NCBI GenBank assembly: GCA_017792345.1
Contig: CP051228.1
Span: forward strand, 4,308,148-4,372,147
Length of the DNA stretch: 64,000 nucleotides
Source of the DNA: Mesoflavibacter sp.
GTDB taxonomy: Bacteria; Pseudomonadota; Alphaproteobacteria; UBA8366; Aestuariispiraceae
Direction: 5' to 3'
Position 1 is the first letter of the stretch. Each line of letters starts with the position of its first letter. A program made the position numbers and the translations under genes. Of this stretch, positions 7,582 through 15,509 are shown piece after piece. A model generated the notes under the pieces. It saw only the letters and a list, made by a program, of their open reading frames with translations, made no database searches and was not told the origin of the DNA.

Positions 7582-9276
7582 TTATCGTTCCGCGTCCGGC
7601 AGTTCCAGAACCTTGTCCTTCGGAATGCCGATCCGGATGGAGGTTCCCTTCCCGACCTCGCTTTCAACGCCAAGGGTCATTCCCATCGCCGTACACAGCC
7701 GGTCGACGATCGAAAGACCGATGCCCGACCCGGGCTCTCCTTGCAGATGGGGCGTCCGCAATTGGGTGAAAGGCTCCAGAACGCGCTGAAGATCCTCCTG
7801 GCGAATTCCGATGCCGGTATCTGAGACAACCAGCTCACAACCACCAACCGCCACCATGTCGACCCGAACGGAAACCGACCCGCCGCTTCGAGTGAATTTC
7901 ACCGCGTTGGAAAGCAGATTGATAACGATCTGACGCAAGGCACGGCTGTCACACTGGACACGGCACGAAGGGGGCACGGTAACGGAAAGCGCGACAGACC
8001 GTTCGGCCGCCTGCTCCCGAACCACTCTAACGCTGGCCTCGACGATATCGCTCAGAAGAACATCCTCTTCGGACAGGTCCAATCGCCCGGATTCAATCTT
8101 GGAAAGATCCAGGATGTCGCCGATCAGTTCCATCAAATGGGTCCCGCTACGGCGAATGTCCGACGCATAATCGCGGTACCGGTCGCTTCCCATCGGGCCG
8201 AAGACTTCCGCTTCGAGAACCTGGGAGAACCCAAGAATGGCGTTCAGCGGCGTCCGGATTTCATGGCTCATATTGGCCAGGAAATCCGTCTTGGCACGGT
8301 TCGCCAGCTCAGCATCCTCCTTCGCCCAGAGCAGTTCTTGCTCGATCGCCTTGCGTTCGGTGATATCGACCTCGATCCCGCCGATGGCCGTCAAGGTGCC
8401 GTCCTCATCGATGACCGGAAACTTCAGGACTTCCAGATGTGTTTCCTTGCCGTCGACCAATTCCTTGGATTCAAAGACGATTGCCTCCCCGGTTTCCTGG
8501 ATCTGCTTATCCGCCGCAATTTGTTCCGGCCGCGCCGGCTGTCCCGTCGCCTTCAGAATGGTCGACCCGATCAAGTCGGATTGATTGACGCCGACATAGC
8601 GACAGAATGCCGGGTTCGCGAGGATATAGTTGCCCTCCAGATCCTTGAGATAAACACCAACGGGCGCATTCTCGAGGATTGCGCGGATCCATCGGTCGGA
8701 CTTGGAGAGACGGCGAGAGATACTCAGGACCTCGGTCTGATCCGCAACGACCGCCCCCAGGCCCAACAGTGCACCATTCGCATCCAGGATCGGAAACTTG
8801 CTGAGACGCAGTTCCTTGGGACCGAGTGCCGTTTCGACCAACGCATCGCGGGCAATTGCCTTGCGCTCTTCCAGGACCGCCAGATCGTGCTGGCGGATCA
8901 GGTCGACGCTGCCTTCCGGCACATATTCATTCGGCAATGCGCCCAACAAGTCTTCTTGTCGGACCCCGATCAACCGTTCGAAACTGCGGTTGATCCGCAG
9001 ATAGCGTCCCTGATTATCCTTCAGATACATTTCGACCGGCGCCTGATCGAACATTGCCTCCAACAGCGCCAGCCGCTTCGACTCGTCGTCGGAAATCCCG
9101 CCGGATTTCTCGCTCAGCAGGTCGCGCGCGGTAGCAAACGCCGCGGCCAATGCGGCGAGGCCCGCCAAAACTATGGCCCAGATCGGCCCATTGCTGCCCA
9201 AAAGATAGAACGCACAGGAACTCGCAACCAGGGTCAGAACGGGCATTCCGAGCGTAAACAATCTAGACTGATACAC
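7582..9276 (-). CDS. PAS-PAS sensor histidine kinase (orphan)
   Basis: The 564-residue inner-membrane kinase begins with two short hydrophobic helices (about 8-27 and 31-50). Two PAS domains follow (about 65-185 and 195-310, the second with KDLEGNYILANPAF), then a HisKA dimerisation domain with phospho-acceptor H338 in NMSHEIRTPLNA. The HATPase domain has the N box (NLLSNAVKF), G1 (DTGIGI, D486) and G2 (GSGIGLS). The start is a GTG at 9276 with AAGGGA about 8 bases upstream; the next methionine is at residue 11. No response regulator is adjacent, so the partner must be encoded elsewhere. Its ligand is unknown. It is divergent from pyrB. Confidence 0.93.
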   Translation of the reverse strand: MYQSRLFTLGMPVLTLVASSCAFYLLGSNGPIWAIVLAGLAALAAAFATARDLLSEKSGGISDDESKRLALLEAMFDQAPVEMYLKDNQGRYLRINRSFERLIGVRQEDLLGALPNEYVPEGSVDLIRQHDLAVLEERKAIARDALVETALGPKELRLSKFPILDANGALLGLGAVVADQTEVLSISRRLSKSDRWIRAILENAPVGVYLKDLEGNYILANPAFCRYVGVNQSDLIGSTILKATGQPARPEQIAADKQIQETGEAIVFESKELVDGKETHLEVLKFPVIDEDGTLTAIGGIEVDITERKAIEQELLWAKEDAELANRAKTDFLANMSHEIRTPLNAILGFSQVLEAEVFGPMGSDRYRDYASDIRRSGTHLMELIGDILDLSKIESGRLDLSEEDVLLSDIVEASVRVVREQAAERSVALSVTVPPSCRVQCDSRALRQIVINLLSNAVKFTRSGGSVSVRVDMVAVGGCELVVSDTGIGIRQEDLQRVLEPFTQLRTPHLQGEPGSGIGLSIVDRLCTAMGMTLGVESEVGKGTSIRIGIPKDKVLELPDAER

Positions 9277-9370
9277 GTACCTGTCCCTTGCGGGTGAATC
9301 CTCGGCGTCAGGTCACAATAACGGTTCCACGCCGCCGGGAATAGACACGTTTCGATTTGAAAGGAACGGC

Positions 9371-9398
9371 TTGCCAATGACCGCGGTTTGCCTATAGT
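9371..9398 (+). promoter_or_regulatory. promoter of pyrB, close to the start codon
   Basis: TTGCCA (9371-9376) and TATAGT (9393-9398) are separated by 16 bases. The expected transcription start, six to eight bases after the -10 box, falls at about 9404-9406, only a few bases before the pyrB ATG at 9408. The messenger would have almost no leader, and no Shine-Dalgarno sequence is visible before the ATG. Confidence 0.55.
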
Positions 9399-9407
9399 GC
9401 GCGCCCG

Positions 9408-10367
9408 ATGAAGACCTCACCGGAAACATCCTTCCCGCATCGCCATCTTCTTGGCATCGAAGGTCTTTCTCCCCTGGACATCACCATGGTTCTGGACGCG
9501 GCCGACGGTTATGTCGAACAGTCGCGCCGGGTCGACAAGACGTCGGACCTGATGAAGGGCCTGACGGTCATCAACCTGTTCTTCGAGAACTCGACCCGCA
9601 CCCGCACATCCTTCGAAGCGGCCGCGAAACGGCTTGGCGCGGACGTGATCAACATGACCGTCGCCTCCAGTTCGATCAAAAAGGGGGAAACCCTGATCGA
9701 CACCGCGATGACGCTGAACGCGATGCATCCGGATGTCCTTGTCGTCCGGCACGGCAATTCCGGCGCGGTCCAGCTTTTGTCGGACAAGGTGGACGGCGCC
9801 GTCATCAATGCCGGCGACGGCCGCCATGAGCACCCGACCCAGGCCCTGCTCGACGCGCTCGCGATTCGGCGCCGGGTCGGCAAGCTGAGCGGTCTGACCG
9901 TCGCGATCTGTGGCGATATCGCCCATAGCCGTGTCGCGCGTTCCAACATCCAGTTGTTGCAGATCATGGGCGCGCGCGTCCGTCTTATCGCGCCCCCGAC
10001 CCTGCTGCCGCCAAAGGCAGAGCGGTTCGGGGTCGAGGTTTTCACCGATATGCGCGGCGGGCTGCACGATGTGGATATCGTCATGATGCTGCGTCTTCAA
10101 TTGGAGCGGATGCAGGGATCCTTCGTCCCCTCCGTGCGCGAATACTTCCGGTATTTCGGTCTCGACCGCGAGAAGCTGTCCTATGCCAAGCCGGACGCGC
10201 TGGTCATGCATCCCGGCCCAATGAACCGGGGCGTCGAAATCGATTCCGAGCTGGCGGACGACATCGACCGGTCGCTGATCCGCGATCAGGTCGAAATGGG
10301 CGTCGCCGTCCGCATGGCCTGCCTGGACATCCTGACCCGGCCGCTTCGGGAAGGAGGCGCGGCATGA
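9408..10367 (+). CDS. pyrB: aspartate carbamoyltransferase catalytic chain
   Basis: A 319-residue enzyme of pyrimidine synthesis that joins carbamoyl phosphate and aspartate. The carbamoyl-phosphate loop STRTRTSFE lies near residue 60, HPTQALLDA is the second conserved active-site region, and the domain swings through [21 protein letters not shown] and [13 protein letters not shown] complete the usual signature. The gene overlaps the dihydroorotase-like gene by 4 bases (ATGA), so the two chains are made in step, as expected for a physical complex of the two. No separate regulatory chain (PyrI) is present here. Confidence 0.97.
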   Translation: MKTSPETSFPHRHLLGIEGLSPLDITMVLDAADGYVEQSRRVDKTSDLMKGLTVINLFFENSTRTRTSFEAAAKRLGADVINMTVASSSIKKGETLIDTAMTLNAMHPDVLVVRHGNSGAVQLLSDKVDGAVINAGDGRHEHPTQALLDALAIRRRVGKLSGLTVAICGDIAHSRVARSNIQLLQIMGARVRLIAPPTLLPPKAERFGVEVFTDMRGGLHDVDIVMMLRLQLERMQGSFVPSVREYFRYFGLDREKLSYAKPDALVMHPGPMNRGVEIDSELADDIDRSLIRDQVEMGVAVRMACLDILTRPLREGGAA

Positions 10368-11668
10368 GCGAAGAAGGCCGTATCGCCTATCTGAACGCCC
10401 GATTGTTGGATCCGGCCACCGGACTGGACGTTACCGGCGCCTTGCTTGTGGAAGACGGTCGCATTGCCGATTTCGGCGCGCATCTCTTTCGGACCGGCGC
10501 GCCATCGGTGAACGAGGTCGTGGACTGCAAGGGCAAATGCCTGGCGCCCGGCCTGATCGACGTACGGGTTCAGTTGCGAGAACCCGGCGAGGAGCACAAG
10601 GAAACGATCGCCAGCGCGAGCCAGGCGGCGTCCCATGGCGGCGTTACCACCATGGTACAATTGCCCAACACCTCGCCCGTCATCGACGACGTGTCCGTTC
10701 TGGAATTCATCGCCCGCCGTTCCCGCGAACTGAAACAGACAAAGGTCTATTGCTACGGCGCCCTCACCAAAGGGTTGGAAGGCAAGGAGATCAGCGAGAT
10801 CGGCCTGCTGACCGAAGCAGGCGCCGTAGCCTTCACCGACAGCGAGCGCATGCTGGGCGATGCCAAGGTCCTGCGCCGCGCCATGAGCTACGCCCGTGCT
10901 TTCGACGCCTTGCTGGTTCAACACCCAGAGGACGCCTCTCTGGCAAAGGGCGGCGTCATGAACAGCGGCGAACTGGCTTCGAAACTTGGGCTGGCGGGCA
11001 TCCCGGCCGTCGCCGAAGTCATCGCGATAGAGCGCGACCTGCGCCTTCTGGCGGGCACCGGCGGCCGTTATCATTTCGCGCATGTGACGACCGCGGACGG
11101 GTTGGAAGCGATCCGCCGGGCCAAACAGGCGGGTCTGGACGTCACCTGCGACACCGCCCCGCATTATTTCGCGTTGAATGAACTCGCGATCGGGGACTAC
11201 CGAAGTTTTGCCAAGGTCTCCCCGCCGCTGCGGTCGGAGGAGGATCGCCAGGCGGTGGTTGCCGCGCTGGCCGACGGCACGATCGATATCGTTGCCTCGG
11301 ACCATGCGCCCCACGATCAGGATTCCAAGCGCCTGCCCTTCGACGACGCGGCCTTCGGCGTGGTCGGGTTGGAAACGCTGCTGCCCCTGGTACTTAGCCT
11401 GTATCACAACGAACATTTGAGCCTGAACGACGCCCTGGCGCTGGTCACCGTGCGCCCGGCGGAGCGGTTCCGCCTGCCCGGTGGCCGACTGCGGCGAGGG
11501 GCACCCGCGGACCTCGTCCTGTTCGATTTGGACAAGGCCTGGCGTATCGAGGAAGATCTGCTGCACAGCAAATCCAAGAATTCCGCCTTCGGCGGCCGCC
11601 CGGTTCAGGGCAAGGTTCTGCGGACAGTGGTCGACGGCCGCCCGCTTTATGCCGCCGCCGGCTATTGA
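10364..11668 (+). CDS. pyrC: dihydroorotase homologue, probably non-catalytic (metal ligands lost)
   Basis: The 434-residue protein is a class I dihydroorotase by fold and operon position. The N-terminal metal motif that normally reads D-x-H-x-H is D66-V-R68-V-Q70-LREPG here, so both histidines are replaced. The usual FTDDG aspartate is also changed (AFTDSER). Later histidines in VQHPED, FAHVTT and APHYFALN, and the aspartate of SDHAPH, remain. Known pseudo-dihydroorotases, such as the one bound to aspartate carbamoyltransferase in Pseudomonas, show this kind of loss and serve to stabilise PyrB. The ATGA overlap with pyrB supports that role. An active dihydroorotase should exist elsewhere in the genome. 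The gene symbol denotes homology, not proven activity. Confidence 0.85.
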   Translation: MSEEGRIAYLNARLLDPATGLDVTGALLVEDGRIADFGAHLFRTGAPSVNEVVDCKGKCLAPGLIDVRVQLREPGEEHKETIASASQAASHGGVTTMVQLPNTSPVIDDVSVLEFIARRSRELKQTKVYCYGALTKGLEGKEISEIGLLTEAGAVAFTDSERMLGDAKVLRRAMSYARAFDALLVQHPEDASLAKGGVMNSGELASKLGLAGIPAVAEVIAIERDLRLLAGTGGRYHFAHVTTADGLEAIRRAKQAGLDVTCDTAPHYFALNELAIGDYRSFAKVSPPLRSEEDRQAVVAALADGTIDIVASDHAPHDQDSKRLPFDDAAFGVVGLETLLPLVLSLYHNEHLSLNDALALVTVRPAERFRLPGGRLRRGAPADLVLFDLDKAWRIEEDLLHSKSKNSAFGGRPVQGKVLRTVVDGRPLYAAAGY

Positions 11669-11680
11669 TCGGAAAAGGTC

Positions 11681-12307
11681 GTGACGGAACACCTGCCCCT
11701 CTTGTCCGCCGCTCTTCTGGGCTACCTGCTGGGCGGTATCCCCTTTGGCCTCGTCCTGACCCGGCTATGCGGATATGGCGATATCCGTAAGATCGGTTCG
11801 GGCAATATCGGGGCGACCAATGTGCTGCGCACCGGCAACAAGCCGCTCGCCTTAGCCGTATTGCTGCTGGACAGCGGCAAGGGCGCAGGCGCGGTGTTGT
11901 TGGCCCGATATCTGTTGCCGGAGCTTGGGCTTGGCGCTCCGATCGCCCCGATCATCGCCGGCGTCGCAGCGGTGTTCGGTCACAATTTCCCGGTCTGGCT
12001 GGGTTTCAAGGGCGGGAAAGGCATCGCGACCACGCTCGGCACGTTGATCGCCATTCATTGGCCGGTCGGGCTCGCAGCCTGCGCCACATGGCTGGTCGTA
12101 GCTGTGATCTTCCGGTTCTCGTCGCTGTCGGCCCTGTTAAGCTTGGTGGCCGTACCCGTCTACGCCATGTTGCCCAACTTGGGCGGCGCGAACTCGCCCC
12201 TCGCTTGGGCCGGTGTTGTGCTGGCGGTACTTGGATGGGCGCGGCATCACGCGAATATCCGCCGGCTTCTGAATGGCACCGAACCCCGGATCGGACAGAA
12301 GAAGTAA
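11681..12307 (+). CDS. plsY: glycerol-3-phosphate acyltransferase (acyl-phosphate type)
   Basis: A 208-residue inner-membrane enzyme with five or more hydrophobic segments that transfers the acyl group of acyl phosphate to glycerol 3-phosphate, the first step of phospholipid synthesis. The three conserved PlsY loops are visible: LLGGIPFGLVL, KIGSGNIGATNVLRT, and GHNFPVWLGFKGGKGIATTLG. The start is a GTG at 11681, preceded by GGAAAAGG and 12 bases after the previous stop. It is converged upon by the TerB-like gene. Confidence 0.96.
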   Translation: MTEHLPLLSAALLGYLLGGIPFGLVLTRLCGYGDIRKIGSGNIGATNVLRTGNKPLALAVLLLDSGKGAGAVLLARYLLPELGLGAPIAPIIAGVAAVFGHNFPVWLGFKGGKGIATTLGTLIAIHWPVGLAACATWLVVAVIFRFSSLSALLSLVAVPVYAMLPNLGGANSPLAWAGVVLAVLGWARHHANIRRLLNGTEPRIGQKK

Positions 12308-12337
12308 CGACGAGTCAATCCGGGTTCGCGCCCAGTT

Positions 12338-12721
12338 TCAGGTTTCGAACCGAAGCCCCCACGCCGATCCGATCTGCCGAAGCAACGAATTTTCCTGTTT
12401 GTGCAATTGCCGGTCCGAAATGGCGACCCGCATCAGCATCACGAAGACCTGCTGTCGCAATTCGCCATCGTCGATTTGATGCAGCACCGTTTCCAGAACC
12501 TCATCCGGCCCGGTCCGCTCCAGCTCCTCATAATACCGGTTGAGGGCTGCCATCAAGGCCTCCGGCTGCCGGCCCGGATCATCGGAAAGCGTCGGTGACA
12601 AGTCGTTGAGACAATTCTGGATTTCGGAGAATTCCACGTCCTTGCGCTTGCCATCGGCGTCCAGCGTCAGCATAAGCAGCCAAAGGCACGCCGCCGTCGA
12701 ATTCTTACCCGGATTGGCCAT
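12338..12721 (-). CDS. TerB-like helical protein
   Basis: This protein of about 127 residues is mostly helical and resembles the TerB/DjlA N-terminal fold, with a leading segment TAACLWLLMLTLDADGKRKDVEFSEI and a trailing RVAISDRQLHKQENSLLRQIG. In that family two acidic patches per repeat bind metal; here the D-A-D and S-D-R-Q-L-H-K-Q-E patterns are compatible. I place the start at the ATG at 12721 (MANPGKNS), with AGGGTGGA upstream; 12739 is also possible. It is the only leftward gene in this block. Function is unknown and the family call is moderate. Confidence 0.65.
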   Translation of the reverse strand: MANPGKNSTAACLWLLMLTLDADGKRKDVEFSEIQNCLNDLSPTLSDDPGRQPEALMAALNRYYEELERTGPDEVLETVLHQIDDGELRQQVFVMLMRVAISDRQLHKQENSLLRQIGSAWGLRFET

Positions 12722-12891
12722 CGATCCACCCTGCCCCAACTAAAATTTGCCCTTAACCATCATTCCCAGTGGGCGTTCCGCGTCAACCCCACAGCCCTTT
12801 CGCACCCACCTATTCCCGTCAATCTCCGGAACGATAGAACCCGCCTGCTATGCATTCACAGAATAAAATCGCTGATAGGTGTCATTCTCAA

Positions 12892-12920
12892 TTGACCCGG
12901 ACCCGATTTGTTCCCATTGT
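12892..12920 (+). promoter_or_regulatory. weak promoter candidate immediately upstream of dprA
   Basis: TTGACC (12892-12897) and CATTGT (12915-12920) are 17 bases apart. The -35 is good and the -10 poor (3 of 6). The expected transcription start coincides with the dprA ATG at 12927, so any transcript from here would be leaderless. The 187-base gap (12740-12926) holds nothing else that I can support. Confidence 0.3.
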
Positions 12921-12926
12921 CTGGGC

Positions 12927-14033
12927 ATGCTAATCCGTCCGCCGATCAACGATAAGGATCGCGTCAACCGACTGAGGCTGATCCGGTCCGAGAATGTCGG
13001 ACCGATCACCTTCCGTCAGCTCATGGCGCGTTACGACAGCGCCGAAAGGGCCTTGGACGCCCTGCCGGGACTGGCGGGCCGGGCCGGACGCCGACGCGGG
13101 CTGCGCATTCCCGATCTGACGGAAATCGAAGCCGAGATGGAGGCGCTTCAGGGCTATGGCGGGCGCATGCTGCATCTGGGCGACCCGGACTATCCGCCGC
13201 TATTGGCCGAAACGGAGGATGCGCCGCCTGTCTTGAACACCGTTGGTGATCAGAGCCTGCTTCACCGTCCCACCTTGGCCATTGTCGGATCCCGAAACGC
13301 ATCGACCAATGGCAAGCGCATGGCCGCGCAGTTCGCCTCGGAGGTCGGGCGGGCCGGTTTCTGCATCGCGTCGGGCCTCGCGATGGGGATCGACACCGCT
13401 GCCCATAGCGGGTCATTGGCAACCGGGACAGTCGCCGTGGTCGCCGGCGGGATCGACGTAATCTATCCCCGGGAAAACACCAACCTGTACCGGGCCATCG
13501 CGGAAGGCGGCGCGATCGTCGCAGAGATGCCTTTTGGAACGGTCGGCCAGGCGCGCCATTTCCCGCGCCGCAACCGGATCATCTCCGGCCTGTCCCGAGC
13601 GGTCCTGATCGTCGAGGCGACATTACGGTCCGGGTCGCTGATCACAGCCCGCCTGGCCGCGGATCAGGGACGCGATGTCTTTGCCATTCCGGGATCGCCG
13701 CTCGACCCCCGCGCCAGAGGCGGGAACGATTTGATCCGGAAGGGCGCCGCGCTGATCGAAACACCGGACGAGTTGCTGGGCGCGCTGGATACCCAACTTT
13801 CCGCACCGCAAGCCGCCCTGCAATTCGAACCGATCGAAACGGCGCGACGCGATGGTGACGACGCGTTGCGCGACCGTTTGCTGACCGCGATGGGACCGAC
13901 AGCAATCGCACTGGATGACCTTGTCGCCGATCTGTCCGCGGATGCCGGCGAGGTTTCTTCGATCATACTTGAACTGGAACTGGCAGGAACGGTCGAGCGA
14001 CGGTTCGGCGGCAAAATCGCGCGCATCCGTTAG
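12927..14033 (+). CDS. dprA: DNA-processing protein A
   Basis: A 368-residue single-strand DNA-binding protein that loads RecA during natural transformation. After a helical N-terminal region (RSENVGPITFRQLMARYDS), the Rossmann-like core shows LAIVGSRNAS, IASGLAMGIDTAAHSGSL, VIYPREN, FPRRNRIISGLS and VEATLRSGSLITARLA, all characteristic. A C-terminal winged-helix segment follows (LDDLVADLSADAGEVSSII). I take the ATG at 12927 (MLIRPP); an upstream GTG at 12879 gives residues that look like untranslated sequence. It lies between plsY and topA in a common alphaproteobacterial order. Confidence 0.95.
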   Translation: MLIRPPINDKDRVNRLRLIRSENVGPITFRQLMARYDSAERALDALPGLAGRAGRRRGLRIPDLTEIEAEMEALQGYGGRMLHLGDPDYPPLLAETEDAPPVLNTVGDQSLLHRPTLAIVGSRNASTNGKRMAAQFASEVGRAGFCIASGLAMGIDTAAHSGSLATGTVAVVAGGIDVIYPRENTNLYRAIAEGGAIVAEMPFGTVGQARHFPRRNRIISGLSRAVLIVEATLRSGSLITARLAADQGRDVFAIPGSPLDPRARGGNDLIRKGAALIETPDELLGALDTQLSAPQAALQFEPIETARRDGDDALRDRLLTAMGPTAIALDDLVADLSADAGEVSSIILELELAGTVERRFGGKIARIR

Positions 14034-14304
14034 GAGATTGATTCAACTTGCGCGGCTTACATCCTGAGATACCGCGAAAAAATGACTCCGGCGCGCCGGA
14101 AGATTTATCAAGTAGATAAAATGCGCAGAAATTTGCGCTCAAATAATATGAAGTCCTTTCTCCTTTTTTTATTGAATTCCCGGCTGATAGTTCTTCCTTA
14201 TAGAGTTGGGTCGGACGTATTCATATTGTGCGATCCAACGGGCAGCCAGAATGGTGCGCCCCGCGTCGCGCCCCGGGGAGGGGCTTGGAAGAAGACCGAG
14301 AGCG
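14034..14304 (+). other. AT-rich intergenic leader between dprA and the DUF2336 gene
   Basis: The 271 bases are markedly richer in A and T than the surroundings, with runs such as TTTTTTT near 14165. They hold a perfect 14-base palindrome, TCCGGCGCGCCGGA, at 14087-14100. It is not followed by a T tract, so it does not look like an intrinsic terminator. Short in-frame stretches occur but none looks coding. The region may carry the promoter of the DUF2336 gene or a regulatory leader. Confidence 0.4.
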
Positions 14305-15378
14305 ATGACCGACCGTGCCGTATCCTTTGAACATTTGCTGCGCCTAGCGCATCAGCGCGCCCTTGACGGAAAAGGTGGACTGGCCGCCTCCGTGGCGAAG
14401 CTTTGTCTCGATTCGCGTTCCGATCTCAGCGATCGCGAACTGTCCCTGACCTTCGATATTTTGCGGATGCTGATCGACAAGGTCGAGGTCGCGGTTCGGC
14501 GGAATATTTCCGACTATCTGTGCGACCGCACCGATGTGCCGAAGGACCTGATCGCCTTCCTGGCCAATGACACGGTGCATGTGGCCTATCCGATCCTGCG
14601 CTCGTCCCCCCTGTTGTCCGACTATGACCTGATCCGCCTGATCGACGATCATGGCCACGGCCACGCCATGGCGGTCGCGACACGTGCGGAATTGACGGGC
14701 CCGGTCAGTCACCGTCTCGTGGCGATGAATGACGAGGCGATCGACGTTACCCTGGCGAAAAATCTAAGCGCGACCATCGAAGCGGAAGATATGAGCATCT
14801 TGGTCGATCGCGCCGTGGATTGCGGTTCGCTGCATACGCCCCTTTCCTCCCGCGGAGATCTGGGCGCGGATCTGGCCCGGCGGCTTTACACGCTGGTCGG
14901 GGAAGCGCTGCGCCGCCATATCATGGATACCTACGACATCGATGGCGCCGTCGTCGCGGAGGCCGTGGACAACGCGGTTCTGGATGGGTTGGCAGTGCCG
15001 TCGCCGCTCAACGCCGCGATCGGTGGCGGTTGGGCCGAACAGGTCCAGCGGGGCGGGCACCGGCCGGCAGCGCGCCTGCTGCGCCGCCTTCTGGCCGACG
15101 GCCCGGAGGGCGCGGCGCTTGAGTTTTCGGAACACACGCATCTGCCGCTGGAAACGTCACGCTGGGTCTTCGAGCGTGGCGACGGCCAAACACTGGCGGT
15201 GGCGATGAAGTCGGTCGGCATGGATGTCGACGGCTATACGACTTTGCTGGACCGGATGCAGCGGATCGCCGAATACGAAGACATCGAACGCCTGACAGCC
15301 TATTTCGAGCGGATCGATACCAAGACAGCGGCGATGGTGGTGAGTCACTGGAAAACCCGTCCCCCGCGCGCGGATTGA
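14305..15378 (+). CDS. DUF2336 domain protein
   Basis: The 357-residue protein is predicted to be soluble and almost entirely helical, with no membrane segment or signal peptide. It matches DUF2336, a family largely confined to alphaproteobacteria: an N-terminal region with LTFDILRMLIDKVEVAVRRNISDYL, repeated short helical pairs like those of HEAT repeats (DVPKDLIAFLANDTVHVAYPIL), and a C-terminal domain. The function is unknown. I start it at the ATG at 14305 because the frame further upstream runs through AT-rich non-coding DNA. It sits alone between dprA and topA. Confidence 0.8.
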   Translation: MTDRAVSFEHLLRLAHQRALDGKGGLAASVAKLCLDSRSDLSDRELSLTFDILRMLIDKVEVAVRRNISDYLCDRTDVPKDLIAFLANDTVHVAYPILRSSPLLSDYDLIRLIDDHGHGHAMAVATRAELTGPVSHRLVAMNDEAIDVTLAKNLSATIEAEDMSILVDRAVDCGSLHTPLSSRGDLGADLARRLYTLVGEALRRHIMDTYDIDGAVVAEAVDNAVLDGLAVPSPLNAAIGGGWAEQVQRGGHRPAARLLRRLLADGPEGAALEFSEHTHLPLETSRWVFERGDGQTLAVAMKSVGMDVDGYTTLLDRMQRIAEYEDIERLTAYFERIDTKTAAMVVSHWKTRPPRAD

Positions 15379-15509
15379 CCACCGCATCCCAGCCGTCCGA
15401 ATTTTCACAGGTCCTTCAACACCTTAGAAACGAGCTGTTGACGCCTAGCATCCTGGGTGCCAATTCTGTCGCCCATGCGAACCGTTATCTTTAGAGGCCT
15501 TTCCCACTC

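Noticed and set aside
8137-9297. 386-codon rightward frame opposite the histidine kinase
   Set aside because: The kinase strand carries all recognisable motifs; the antisense product has none.
14082-14330. 82-codon frame in the AT-rich leader
   Set aside because: No ribosome-binding site, low-complexity product, and it overlaps the DUF2336 start in another frame.
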